A DNA stretch of 64,000 nt from Geodermatophilus tzadiensis (lineage in GTDB: Bacteria; Actinomycetota; Actinomycetes; Mycobacteriales; Geodermatophilaceae): positions 1 through 64,000 of the forward strand of contig NZ_PVTG01000006.1 of NCBI RefSeq assembly GCF_003002915.1, in the 5' to 3' direction. A program made the translations under genes and the position numbers. Below the pieces are notes generated by a model. The model made no database searches. It was not told where the DNA came from and saw nothing but the letters and a program-made list of their open reading frames with translations. Of this stretch, positions 8,818-16,812 are shown piece by piece. Numbering within the stretch: the first letter of the stretch is position 1; the number at the start of each line of letters is the position of its first letter.

Positions 8818-9213
8818 GTGCCCACCGGCAAGGTCAAGTGGTTCAACCCCGAGAAGGGCTTCGGCTTCCTCTCGCGCGAGGACGGTCCCGACGTCTTCGT
8901 GCACAAGGACGCGCTGCCGTCGGGCACCACCGAGCTCAAGCCGGGCCAGCGGGTCGAGTTCGGCATCGTCGCCGGTCGCCGCGGCGACCAGGCGCTGCAG
9001 GTCCGCGTGCTCGACCCGCTGCCCTCGGTGGCGGCCAAGGTCGCCGAGCGGCACCGCAAGAAGCCCGACGAACTGGTCCCGATCATCGAGGACCTCATCA
9101 AGCTGCTCGACGACGTCTCCACCTCCCTGCGCCGCGGCCGGCACCCCGACCGCGCCGAGTCGCGCAAGGTCGCGGCGGTGCTGCGGGCGGTCGCCGCCGA
9201 CCTCGAGGCCTGA
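8818..9213 (+). CDS. Cold-shock domain protein with C-terminal extension
   Basis: The first 65 residues are a cold-shock (CSD) fold that binds single-stranded RNA or [22 protein letters not shown] carries RNP1 (KGFGFL) and DVFVHKDAL carries RNP2. The protein is 131 residues against about 67 for a plain Csp. The extra part ([20 protein letters not shown] onward) is helical and basic, as in the long cold-shock proteins of actinobacteria. GTG at 8818 gives the standard N-terminus. It stands beside the DUF2771-like and MFS genes, a linkage shared with other actinobacteria. Role: RNA chaperone, probably also in normal growth (inferred). Confidence 0.92.
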   Translation: MPTGKVKWFNPEKGFGFLSREDGPDVFVHKDALPSGTTELKPGQRVEFGIVAGRRGDQALQVRVLDPLPSVAAKVAERHRKKPDELVPIIEDLIKLLDDVSTSLRRGRHPDRAESRKVAAVLRAVAADLEA

Positions 9214-9222
9214 GCCGGTAGC

Positions 9223-9729
9223 TCAGCCGGCCGGGCCGGCGGGGGCCGACGTCGGCGTGGGCTCGGTGCCCAGGTCGCCGCCGGCCCGCAGGAAGCCGAT
9301 CGGCCAGGAGCCGGTGAGCAGGCACTCGCCGTGCCGGTCCTCGACGACGACGAGGTAGAACGCGGTCGGGACGACGTCGGAGCTGTTGATCCCCTCGAAC
9401 GTGGTCGTGCCGCGCTCGACGTCGACCTCGCCGATCCGCTGCTCGAGGCGCTCGTCGTAGACCTGCACGCCCCAGCCGTGCTGCGCGACCTCCTCGGGCA
9501 CGGTCAGCGCGATCGGGGTGTCGGGGGAGACCTCGACGACCGGCGGGGTGACCGAGTAGCGCTGCCCCTGGCCCTCGCCGCAGTACTGGGTGGGGCGGGC
9601 GGTGACCTCCTGCGGCCCGGCGGTCACCGTCACCTCCGGCGGCTCGGCCGACGCGGCGTCCCCGCACCCGGCCAGCGCGGCCGTCAGCACCCCGGCCAGC
9701 AGCGCGCCGGCGGTCCTCGTCGTCCTCAC
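9223..9729 (-). CDS. Lipoprotein, DUF2771-like
   Basis: A 168-residue exported lipoprotein. The N-terminus MRTTRTAGALLAGVLTAALA has a basic start and hydrophobic core, and the lipobox LAGC puts the lipid-bearing Cys near residue 22. The mature part is soluble and rich in beta strands, with two further Cys (in QYCGEGQ and GECLLTG) that could form a disulfide. The context (cold-shock gene on one side, MFS upstream, DUF3027 beyond) matches DUF2771 proteins in actinobacteria, and the sequence is compatible. The GTG start overlaps the stop of the MFS gene (GTGA), so the two are coupled. No function is known. Confidence 0.75.
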   Translation of the reverse strand: MRTTRTAGALLAGVLTAALAGCGDAASAEPPEVTVTAGPQEVTARPTQYCGEGQGQRYSVTPPVVEVSPDTPIALTVPEEVAQHGWGVQVYDERLEQRIGEVDVERGTTTFEGINSSDVVPTAFYLVVVEDRHGECLLTGSWPIGFLRAGGDLGTEPTPTSAPAGPAG

Positions 9730-11288
9730 GGGCGGCGGACCTCCGGCACGGTCGGGGCCTCGGGAAACGGGACGGCGTCGGGCACCGTCGGCGCGGCCGG
9801 GTCCACCGGCACCCAGGCGCGGCGGCGCGGCGTCCACAGCACCAGGCCGACGGCGAGGACCAGCAGCGAGGCGGCGACGGTGAAGCCCAGCCAGCCGATC
9901 GGCGGCAGCGCGATGCCGACGGCACCGCCGAGCACCCAGGCCAGCTGCAGCACCGTCTCGGAGCGGGCGAACGCCGAGGCGCGCAGGCTCTCGGGCACCT
10001 CCCGCTGGATGATCGCGTCGAGCGCGGACTTGCCCAGCGCGTTGGCGACCGCGGCCACGCCGGCCACCGCGGCGGCCGTCGCCAGGCCGAAGAAGACCGC
10101 CGCCAGCACGGTGACCGCCGCGGCGGCGCCGGCCGACCAGACGACGACCCGGTCGGGGTCGGCCGCGTGCAGCCGCGAGCCGATGCCGGTGCCCAGCACG
10201 CTGCCGGCCCCGGCGGCCCCCGCGATCGCGCCGAGGGCCAGCGTGGCCTCCCACCCGGTGACGGTCGCCTGCACGAGGAACGCGGAGAAGATGGTGAGGA
10301 ACCCGCCGAGCCCGCGCAGCGCGGCGTTGGCCCGCAGCGCGAGCACGACGTGCGGGTTGACCGGCCGGCGCCGGCGGCCGGCCCGGGGGAGCGGTCCGGT
10401 GCCGAGGACGTCGGCCGGCTGCTCACCGGTGGGGACGTCGACGTGGCGGGGCAGCCGCACCGCGCACACCCCGGTGACGACGAAGACGGCGGCCGTGGCC
10501 CACAGCAGCCCGCGGAAGCCGGACGCCCAGGCGACGCCGGCGGCGAGGGCGCCGAAGACACCCGCGGTGACCAGGCCGAAGACCGACAGCCGGGCGTTGG
10601 CCGAGGTCAGCGACATGGCGCCCGGCAGCACCCGGGGGACCACCGCCGCGCGCAGCACGTTGTGTGCCTTGGACAGCACCAGCACGCCGAGGGCCGCCGG
10701 GTAGAGCCACAGGTCGTCGACGTGCGCGGCCATGACCAGCGCCAGGCCGGCGCGGCCGAACGACGCCGCGCCCAGCGCCCAGCGGCGGCCGCGCTGCAGC
10801 CGGTCGAGCAGCGGGCCGACGACCGGCGCCACCACCGCGAACGGCGCCATGGTGACCAGCAGGTAGAGCGCCACGTTGCCGCGCTGGGCGTCGGTGGTGG
10901 CGGCGAAGAAGAGGGTGCCGGCCAGCGAGACGGCGATCATCGCGTCGCCGGCCATGTGCAGGGCGTTGACCCACAGCAGGTGGGTCAACCCGCTCTCCCC
11001 GGCGCCGTCGGCCCGGCTCGCGGCGCGGATCCGGGCGACCGTGGCGCCGGTCAGCTCGCGGCTGCGCGCGACGGCGACCCGGGTGACGGTCACCTTGCGC
11101 GGGGGCGGCGGTGCGGCGGTCACCGGCCGGGTGCCGGGCTGCGCCGGGTCGCCGGGCCGGTCGAGGGGGGTGGTGTCCGCGCGGTCGGGGGTGCCCGCGC
11201 CCGGCGGCGCGGTGACGGGTCCCCGGCGCAGCGGTCCCCGGCGGGACCCGGGGGGACGCGAGGACGGCACGCACCCATCGTGCCGCAC
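9726..11288 (-). CDS. MFS transporter
   Basis: A protein of up to 520 residues with about 12 transmembrane helices in two bundles, split by a basic cytoplasmic loop near the middle (GPLPRAGRRRRPVNPH). The first bundle contains VGPLLDRLQRGRRWALG, the loop 2-3 signature of the major facilitator superfamily. The 85 residues before the first helix are hydrophilic and Pro/Arg-rich, so the true start is uncertain: GTG at 11288 or GTG at 11270 are the main options and neither has a clear ribosome binding site. It overlaps the lipoprotein gene downstream and is divergent from the DUF3027 gene. Substrate unknown. Confidence 0.85.
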   Translation of the reverse strand: MRHDGCVPSSRPPGSRRGPLRRGPVTAPPGAGTPDRADTTPLDRPGDPAQPGTRPVTAAPPPPRKVTVTRVAVARSRELTGATVARIRAASRADGAGESGLTHLLWVNALHMAGDAMIAVSLAGTLFFAATTDAQRGNVALYLLVTMAPFAVVAPVVGPLLDRLQRGRRWALGAASFGRAGLALVMAAHVDDLWLYPAALGVLVLSKAHNVLRAAVVPRVLPGAMSLTSANARLSVFGLVTAGVFGALAAGVAWASGFRGLLWATAAVFVVTGVCAVRLPRHVDVPTGEQPADVLGTGPLPRAGRRRRPVNPHVVLALRANAALRGLGGFLTIFSAFLVQATVTGWEATLALGAIAGAAGAGSVLGTGIGSRLHAADPDRVVVWSAGAAAAVTVLAAVFFGLATAAAVAGVAAVANALGKSALDAIIQREVPESLRASAFARSETVLQLAWVLGGAVGIALPPIGWLGFTVAASLLVLAVGLVLWTPRRRAWVPVDPAAPTVPDAVPFPEAPTVPEVRRP

Positions 11289-11350
11289 CGCCCTGGGCGC
11301 GGGTGCCGCCCGCGGTCCCGGCCGCCGCGGGCATCGGCGACAATGGCCGC

Positions 11351-12145
11351 GTGCACCCCGACTCCGCCGACGGCGACGTGCTGCCCGCCGCGGTCGACCT
11401 CGCCCGCGCCGCGGCCGAGGAGACCGCGGGCGACCCCACCCTGGTCGGCGAGCACCTCGGTGCCACCGCCGAGCCGCTCGGCGCCGCCGCCGGGGACGTG
11501 CCGGCCGAGGCGCTCGGTCAGGTGCTCACCCACTCCTTCGCCAGCCGGCTGCCCGGCTACGTCGGCTGGTACTGGGCGGTGACCGTCGCCCGCGTCCCCG
11601 GCTCCGACGAGGTCACCGTCGACGAGGTCGTGCTGCTGCCCGGGGACGCCGCGCTGCTGGCCCCGGCCTGGGTGCCGTGGCACGAGCGGCTGCGGCCCGG
11701 CGACCTCTCGGTCGGCGACGTCCTGCCCGCCACCGAGGACGACCCGCGGCTGGTGCCGGCCTACACCACCGAGGACGACGCCGCGGCCGACCCGGAGGCG
11801 CAGGCCCTGGCCACCGAGCTGGGGCTGGGCCGCGAGCGGGTGATGTCCTCGGAGGGCCGCGCCGCCGCGGCCGCGCGCTGGCTGGCCGGCGACCACGGGC
11901 CGCGCTCGGCCATGGCCCGCCAGGCACCCGGCCCGTGCGGCACCTGCGGCTTCTTCCTGCCGCTGGCCGGGTCGCTGCGCAGCCTGCTCGGCGCCTGCGG
12001 CAACGAGTACTCCCCGGCCGACGGCCGCGTCGTCGCCGTCGACTACGGCTGCGGGGCGCACAGCCAGGCCACCCTCGCCGCCGGGGAGCCGGCCGAGGTC
12101 GTGACGTCGGCCCGCTACGACACCGCGGACTTCGACGTCCTCTAG
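11351..12145 (+). CDS. DUF3027 family protein
   Basis: A 264-residue soluble protein with the DUF3027 hallmarks: an N-terminal helix region (AVDLARAAAEETAG), the block SFASRLPGYVGWYWAVTVAR, and VDEVVLLPGDAALLAPAWVPW leading to RLRPGDLSVGD. A Cys cluster (GPCGTCGFF and LGACGNEYSPADG) with a further Cys in DYGCGAHSQA could bind zinc or a cluster. The family is restricted to actinobacteria and has no known function. GTG at 11351 was chosen as the nearest start to the conserved part. Its stop lies in the first of three 14-bp repeats shared with the convergent DUF2530 gene. Confidence 0.88.
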   Translation: MHPDSADGDVLPAAVDLARAAAEETAGDPTLVGEHLGATAEPLGAAAGDVPAEALGQVLTHSFASRLPGYVGWYWAVTVARVPGSDEVTVDEVVLLPGDAALLAPAWVPWHERLRPGDLSVGDVLPATEDDPRLVPAYTTEDDAAADPEAQALATELGLGRERVMSSEGRAAAAARWLAGDHGPRSAMARQAPGPCGTCGFFLPLAGSLRSLLGACGNEYSPADGRVVAVDYGCGAHSQATLAAGEPAEVVTSARYDTADFDVL

Positions 12146-12174
12146 TTCCGGTCCTCTAGTCCCGGTCCTCTAGT
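12137..12174. repeat. Three copies of a 10-bp motif at 14-bp spacing containing CTAG stops
   Basis: GTCCTCTAGT occurs at 12137, 12151 and 12165, with near-identical spacers. The first copy holds the TAG stop of the DUF3027 gene and the third holds the TAG stop, on the other strand, of the DUF2530 gene. Confidence 0.9.
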
Positions 12175-12391
12175 CCCGCCGGCCGAGCTGGCCCTGCGCG
12201 CGCATGATGCCGAGCCCGACGAAGGGCAGGAGGACGCCGGCGACGCAGGTCCAGGTCCACACCCGGTCCACCCGGTCGCCGAGCAGCAGGACGACGACCA
12301 GCGCCAGCACCCACAGCGCGGTGCCGGCCAGGACCACGCGCACGGTGTCGACCCGCAGCGGGGGCGGGGCCTGCTTGAGCGGGGCGGGCAC
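12170..12391 (-). CDS. DUF2530 family membrane protein
   Basis: A 73-residue protein with two transmembrane helices (VVLAGTALWVLALVVVLLLG and VWTWTCVAGVLLPFVGLGI) preceded by the conserved block PPPLRVDTVR. This matches DUF2530, a short actinobacterial membrane family with no known role. GTG at 12391 is the only reasonable start. The gene converges with DUF3027, and its stop lies in the third copy of a 14-bp repeat. In related genomes it belongs to the same neighbourhood. Confidence 0.85.
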   Translation of the reverse strand: MPAPLKQAPPPLRVDTVRVVLAGTALWVLALVVVLLLGDRVDRVWTWTCVAGVLLPFVGLGIMRAQGQLGRRD

Positions 12392-12498
12392 GGGCCGACC
12401 CTAGGCGCACCTGTCGCACGAACGGCACGGGGCCGACACGCGGGTGTGGCACGCTGTCGCCGCTCGTCGCCCGGTTGCAGCAGTCCGCAGGAGCCCCC

Positions 12499-14019
12499 AT
12501 GCCCGAGAAGTCCCGTCCCTCCGGCGGTGCGCGCGCCGCCGCCCGCGCCGGCGACACGCCCGCCGACGTCGCCGCGGCGTCCGCCCCGCCGCGGCGCAGC
12601 GAGGGCCCGCGGGTCAAGCCGCGCAACGGCCTGGACCGCTACTTCTCGATCTCGGCGCGCCGCAGCACCGTCGGCCGCGAGGTGCGCGGTGGCCTGACCA
12701 CCTTCTTCACGATGGCCTACATCGTGGTGCTCAACCCGATCATCCTGTCGGGCGCCGACATCACCGGGGCCACGCTGCCCTTCGCCGGCGTCGCCGCCGT
12801 GACCGCCCTGGTGGCCGGCGCGCTGACCGTCCTCATGGGCGTGGTGGGCCGCTACCCGTTCGCGCTGGCCACCGGGCTGGGCATCAACGCGATCGTCGCC
12901 GTCTTCGCGGCCACCCAGCTGTCCTGGCCCGAGATCATGGGCCTGGTCGTGCTCGAGGGCCTGCTGATCACCGTGCTGGTGCTCACCGGCTTCCGGCGCG
13001 CGGTGTTCGAGGCCATCCCGCCGCAGCTGAAGACGGCGATCGCCGTCGGCATCGGCTTCTTCCTCACCATCATCGGCCTGGCCGACGCAGGGGTCGTCCG
13101 CCCGGGTGTGCCGCTGATCAGCTTCGGCGTCAACGGCCAGCTCGCCGGGTGGCCGCTGCTGGTGTTCGTCGTCGGGCTGCTGCTGACCGCCGTCCTCGTC
13201 GTCCGCCGGGTCCGCGGCGCGCTGCTGATCGGCATCGTGGTGACCACGGTGCTGGCGATCGTGGTCGAGGAGATCGCCGACGTCGGCGTCCGCGTCGGCG
13301 AGGACAACCCGCGCGGCTGGGCGCTGCAGCTGCCCCGCTGGCCGGACGAGGTGGTCAGCGCCCCCGACCTGTCGATCATCGGACAGTTCTCGCTGTTCGG
13401 CGGGTTCGAGCGGATCGGCGTGGTCGCCGCGCTGCTGATCGTCTTCTCGATCATGATCGCCGACTTCTTCGACACGATCGGCACGGTCACCGCCGTCGGC
13501 GCCGAGGGCGACCTGCTCGACGAGAAGCGCAACCTGCCCGGCTCGCAGCCGGTGCTGCTGGTCGACTCGGTGGCCGCGGCCGCCGGCGGCGCGGCCAGCG
13601 TCTCGTCGAACACCACCTACATCGAGTCGGCCTCGGGCGTGGCCGACGGCGCCCGCACCGGGCTGGCCAGCGTGGTCACCGGCGTGCTGTTCCTGCTGGC
13701 GATGTTCTTCACCCCGCTCGTGCAGATCGTGCCGTCGGAGGCCGCCGCGCCCGCGCTGGTGATCGTCGGCGCGCTGATGATCAGCCAGATCCGCACGCTG
13801 GAGTGGGACGACATGTCCCTGGTCATCCCGGCCTTCCTGACGATCGCGCTGATGCCGTTCACCTACTCGATCACCAACGGCATCGGCGCCGGCGTCGTCA
13901 GCTACGTCCTGCTGCGGACGGCGGTCGGCCGGGTCCGCGAGGTGCACCCGCTGATGTGGGTCATCGCGGCTGCCTTCGTCGTCTACTTCGCCCTGGAGCC
14001 GCTCCAGCAACTGTTCTGA
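12499..14019 (+). CDS. NCS2/AzgA-type purine permease
   Basis: A 506-residue permease with about 12-14 membrane helices. FFTMAYIVVLNPIILSGADI near the start, ATGLGINAIVAVFAA, and IMIADFFDTIGTVTAVGAEG and VSSNTTYIESASGVADGARTG later are signatures of the AzgA/PbuG branch of proton-coupled guanine, hypoxanthine and adenine uptake systems. The first 45 residues are hydrophilic and poorly conserved. ATG at 12499 has CAGGAG nine bases upstream and is preferred to an in-frame start at 12475. A MarR-MFS pair follows on the same strand after a 32-bp gap and may share its transcript. Confidence 0.92.
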   Translation: MPEKSRPSGGARAAARAGDTPADVAAASAPPRRSEGPRVKPRNGLDRYFSISARRSTVGREVRGGLTTFFTMAYIVVLNPIILSGADITGATLPFAGVAAVTALVAGALTVLMGVVGRYPFALATGLGINAIVAVFAATQLSWPEIMGLVVLEGLLITVLVLTGFRRAVFEAIPPQLKTAIAVGIGFFLTIIGLADAGVVRPGVPLISFGVNGQLAGWPLLVFVVGLLLTAVLVVRRVRGALLIGIVVTTVLAIVVEEIADVGVRVGEDNPRGWALQLPRWPDEVVSAPDLSIIGQFSLFGGFERIGVVAALLIVFSIMIADFFDTIGTVTAVGAEGDLLDEKRNLPGSQPVLLVDSVAAAAGGAASVSSNTTYIESASGVADGARTGLASVVTGVLFLLAMFFTPLVQIVPSEAAAPALVIVGALMISQIRTLEWDDMSLVIPAFLTIALMPFTYSITNGIGAGVVSYVLLRTAVGRVREVHPLMWVIAAAFVVYFALEPLQQLF

Positions 14020-14051
14020 GGACGGCTAACGGTCCGGGTACGCTCCCCGCC

Positions 14052-14486
14052 GTGACCCGCTCGACGCTGGACACCGCGGCGCTGGCGCACGACCTCCGGC
14101 TGGCGGTCATGCGGTTCTCCCGGCGGCTGCGCAACCAGCGGGTCGACACCTCGGTCACGCTCACCCACCTGGCCGCGCTGTCCACGCTCCGGCGGCACGG
14201 CGCGATGAGCCCGGGGGAGCTGGCCGCCCACGAGCGGGTGCAGCCGCCGTCGATGACCCGCGTCGTCGTCGCGCTCGAGGGGATGGGCCTGGTCACCCGC
14301 AGCCCGCACCCGACAGACGGCCGGCAGGTGGTCATCGAGCTGACCGCCGCGGCCGAGGACCTGCTCGCCGAGGAGGCCCGGGCGCGCGAGGCGTGGCTGT
14401 CCGGCCAGCTGCAGCGGCTCACGCCCGAGCAGCGGGCCACCCTCCGCGAGGCCGCGGAGATCATGGAGGAGCTCGCCGGTGGGTGA
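14052..14486 (+). CDS. MarR family transcriptional regulator
   Basis: A 144-residue winged-helix regulator. The recognition region is MSPGELAAHERVQPPSMTRV and the wing carries LVTRSPHPTDGRQVVIELT, with the DxR motif typical of MarR proteins. The N- and C-terminal helices form the dimer interface. It ends on GTGA, overlapping the start of an MFS exporter, the classic layout of a ligand-sensing repressor with the pump it controls (inferred). GTG at 14052 is the natural start, 32 bp after the permease gene. Confidence 0.92.
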   Translation: MTRSTLDTAALAHDLRLAVMRFSRRLRNQRVDTSVTLTHLAALSTLRRHGAMSPGELAAHERVQPPSMTRVVVALEGMGLVTRSPHPTDGRQVVIELTAAAEDLLAEEARAREAWLSGQLQRLTPEQRATLREAAEIMEELAGG

Positions 14487-15757
14487 CGGCCACGGCCGCT
14501 GAGACCACCCCCGCCGCCACCGCGCCGGCCCCGGCGGACCGCGGGCCGTTCCGGTCGCTGCGGGTGCACAACTTCCGGCTCTACGCCTCGGCCAACCTGG
14601 TCAGCCTCACCGGCACCTGGATGCAGCGCATCGGCCAGGACTGGCTGGTGCTGCAGCTCTCCGGCGACAGCGGGGTCGCCCTCGGCGTGACCACCGCGCT
14701 GCAGTTCGGCCCGACGCTGCTGCTCGGCATGTACGGCGGGGTGCTCGCCGACCGGTACGACAAGCGCCGCCTGCTCGTGGCCACCCAGGTGCTCATGGGG
14801 CTGCTGGCCGTGGTGCTCGGCGTCCTGGTGGCCACCGGCGGCGTCGCGCTGTGGCACGTCTTCCTCCTGGCCGCGGGGCTGGGCTCGGTGTCGGCGATCG
14901 ACGCCCCCGTGCGGCAGGTGTTCGTCTCGGAGATGGTCGGCGGTGACCTGCTGCCCAACGCCGTCGGGCTGAACTCGACGATCTTCAACGGCGCCCGGCT
15001 GGTCGGGCCGTCGCTGGCCGGGCTGCTCATCGGCGCCTCCGGCGGGGACACCGCCCCGGCCTTCTTCGTCAACGCCGCCAGCTTCGCCTTCACCATCGGC
15101 GCGCTGCTGCTCATGCGGCCCGGCGAGCTCGACCGCAGCACCCCGGTGGCCCGCGGGCGCGGTCAGCTGCGGGCGGGCCTGGCCTACACCTGGGCGCACC
15201 CCGACCTGGTGCTGGCGATGGTGCTCGCCTTCGTCATCGGCACCTTCGGCTTCAACTACCAGGTGACCATCGCGCTCATGGCCCGCGAGGTGTTCGACCT
15301 GGGCGCGGAGGCCTTCGGCCTGCTGTCGACGGCGTTCGCCATCGGCTCGCTCACCGGCGCGTTCCTGTCCACCCGGCGCAGCGTCCGGCCGCGGCAGCGC
15401 TTCCTCGTCGGCTCGGCGGTGGTCTTCGGCCTGCTCACGATCGCCTGCGGGCTGGCGCCCGGGTACGCCGCCTTCGCCGTCCTGTTGGTGCCCGCGGGCG
15501 CGGCCGCGCTCGTGTTCAGCGTGGCCAACAACAGCTTCGTGCAGCTGGGCACCGACCCGCAGGTGCGCGGGCGGGTGATGGCGCTCTACTTCACCTGCTT
15601 CATGGGCGGCACCCCGCTGGGCGCGCCGCTGATCGGCTGGGTGTCCGAGCACCTGGGCGCCCCGTGGGGGCTCATCCTGGGCGGGCTGGTCGTCGTGCTG
15701 GCCGCGCTCGCCGCCGGGCTGGTGCTGGCCCGCCGGCGGGTCCCCGCCCGGTCCTGA
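14483..15757 (+). CDS. MFS exporter (MFS_3/EntS type)
   Basis: A 424-residue protein with about 12 transmembrane helices. It starts after a short Ala/Pro-rich leader with FRSLRVHNFRLYASANLVSL and WMQRIGQDWLVLQLSGDS, typical of the MFS_3 branch that includes enterobactin and macrolide exporters. The MFS loop signature is GVLADRYDKRRLLV and the middle has DAPVRQVFVSEMV. Coupling to the upstream MarR gene through GTGA suggests drug or metabolite efflux under MarR control. The substrate is unknown. Confidence 0.92.
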   Translation: MTATAAETTPAATAPAPADRGPFRSLRVHNFRLYASANLVSLTGTWMQRIGQDWLVLQLSGDSGVALGVTTALQFGPTLLLGMYGGVLADRYDKRRLLVATQVLMGLLAVVLGVLVATGGVALWHVFLLAAGLGSVSAIDAPVRQVFVSEMVGGDLLPNAVGLNSTIFNGARLVGPSLAGLLIGASGGDTAPAFFVNAASFAFTIGALLLMRPGELDRSTPVARGRGQLRAGLAYTWAHPDLVLAMVLAFVIGTFGFNYQVTIALMAREVFDLGAEAFGLLSTAFAIGSLTGAFLSTRRSVRPRQRFLVGSAVVFGLLTIACGLAPGYAAFAVLLVPAGAAALVFSVANNSFVQLGTDPQVRGRVMALYFTCFMGGTPLGAPLIGWVSEHLGAPWGLILGGLVVVLAALAAGLVLARRRVPARS

Positions 15758-15831
15758 CCCGGGCACCTGGCGGACGGCGCCTGCCCGACGTACCGTCGCG
15801 GCCACCGTCCCCCATGGCTCGACGGAGCGCC

Positions 15832-16239
15832 ATGACCGAGGCACTGCTGCACCTGCTCGCGATCACCGCCATGCTCGTGGGCAGCTTCGCCGCGATGGGC
15901 GCGGCCTTCCGGCTGTTCTCCGGCCAGCTGCGGATGGACCTGCGCGCCCGCCGGCGGGCGCGCGGGCTCGACCAGCCGCCCGAGCCGGTGCACCGCCCCG
16001 TCGAGCAGGTCGCCGCCGACCTGCGCCGCCTGGCCCGCGAGCTCGACCGGGTCCCGGCCGGCTCGCCCGCGGTGCGCCGGCGCGGGTTCCAGGCCGCCTA
16101 CGACGACGTGCTCACCGAGGCGGCCGGCCAGCTCGCCGTCCCGCACGCGCTGGCCGGCCTGCCGCCGGGCCCGGCGCGCGACGTCGAACGGCTGCGGGTG
16201 GAGACCGCCCTGGTCGAGGCCGGCCTGGTGGTGCGCTGA
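15832..16239 (+). CDS. Single-pass membrane-anchored hypothetical protein
   Basis: A 135-residue protein with one N-terminal membrane helix (LLHLLAITAMLVGSFAAMGA) and a long basic, helical soluble part (ARRRARGLDQPPEPVHRPVE; QVAADLRRLARELDRVP). Many actinobacteria encode similar proteins of unknown role. ATG at 15832 was chosen because it begins just before the helix; ATG at 15814 is also in frame. The stop overlaps the apparent CTG start of the following phosphodiesterase gene (CTGA). Confidence 0.72.
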   Translation: MTEALLHLLAITAMLVGSFAAMGAAFRLFSGQLRMDLRARRRARGLDQPPEPVHRPVEQVAADLRRLARELDRVPAGSPAVRRRGFQAAYDDVLTEAAGQLAVPHALAGLPPGPARDVERLRVETALVEAGLVVR

Positions 16240-16793
16240 GCGAGCCCGCGGCACTGCGGCTGTTCGTGTCGGTGGTGCCGCCCGGGGAGGCGCGCGCTCA
16301 CCTCGCCGCCGCCCTGGCCCCGCTCCGGGACGCCGCGGGTGCGCCCCGCTGGGGCGATCCGGCCCGCTGGCACCTGACGCTGCTGTTCCTCGGCGCCGTC
16401 CCGCCGGGGCTGCTGCCCGACCTCACCGCGGCGGTGGGGGAGGCGGCCGGCCGGACGCCGCCGGCGGTGCTGCGGCTGGCCGGGGCCGGGCGGTTCGGCT
16501 CCCGGCGGCGTCCGCAGGTGTGCTGGGCCGGGCTCGACGGCGACGTCGCCGTCCTCGCCGCGCTGGCCGACCGGCTGGCCGCCGCCGCCCGGGCGCTGGG
16601 CCTGCCGGTGGAGGACCGTCCGTTCCGGGCGCACCTCACGCTGGGCCGCTGGCTGCCCCGCCGGCCGGCCGACGGCGACCTGCCCGACCGGCTGGCCGGC
16701 TACCGGGGGCCGGCGTGGCCGCTGCGCGAGGTGTCCCTCGTGCGCAGCTCCGCCGGCCGCCACGACCCCCTCGGCACGTGGCCGGTGGGCTGA
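16236..16793 (+). CDS. thpR: RNA 2',3'-cyclic phosphodiesterase (ThpR/LigT family)
   Basis: A 185-residue 2H phosphoesterase that opens 2',3'-cyclic phosphates to 2'-phosphates. Both catalytic His-x-Thr motifs are present: WHLTLLFLG and AHLTLGRW, placed as in the family. The conserved first strand RLFVSVVPP lies upstream of the first ordinary start codon (GTG 16266). Going upstream in this frame there is no ATG, GTG or TTG before the strand, only CTG codons. CTG at 16236 overlaps the stop of the previous gene as CTGA and gives MSEPAALRLFVSVVPP. The start is therefore inferred as CTG; GTG 16266 would lose strand 1. Confidence 0.82.
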   Translation: MSEPAALRLFVSVVPPGEARAHLAAALAPLRDAAGAPRWGDPARWHLTLLFLGAVPPGLLPDLTAAVGEAAGRTPPAVLRLAGAGRFGSRRRPQVCWAGLDGDVAVLAALADRLAAAARALGLPVEDRPFRAHLTLGRWLPRRPADGDLPDRLAGYRGPAWPLREVSLVRSSAGRHDPLGTWPVG

Positions 16794-16812
16794 GCCCCGT
16801 CCGGCCGCGGGC

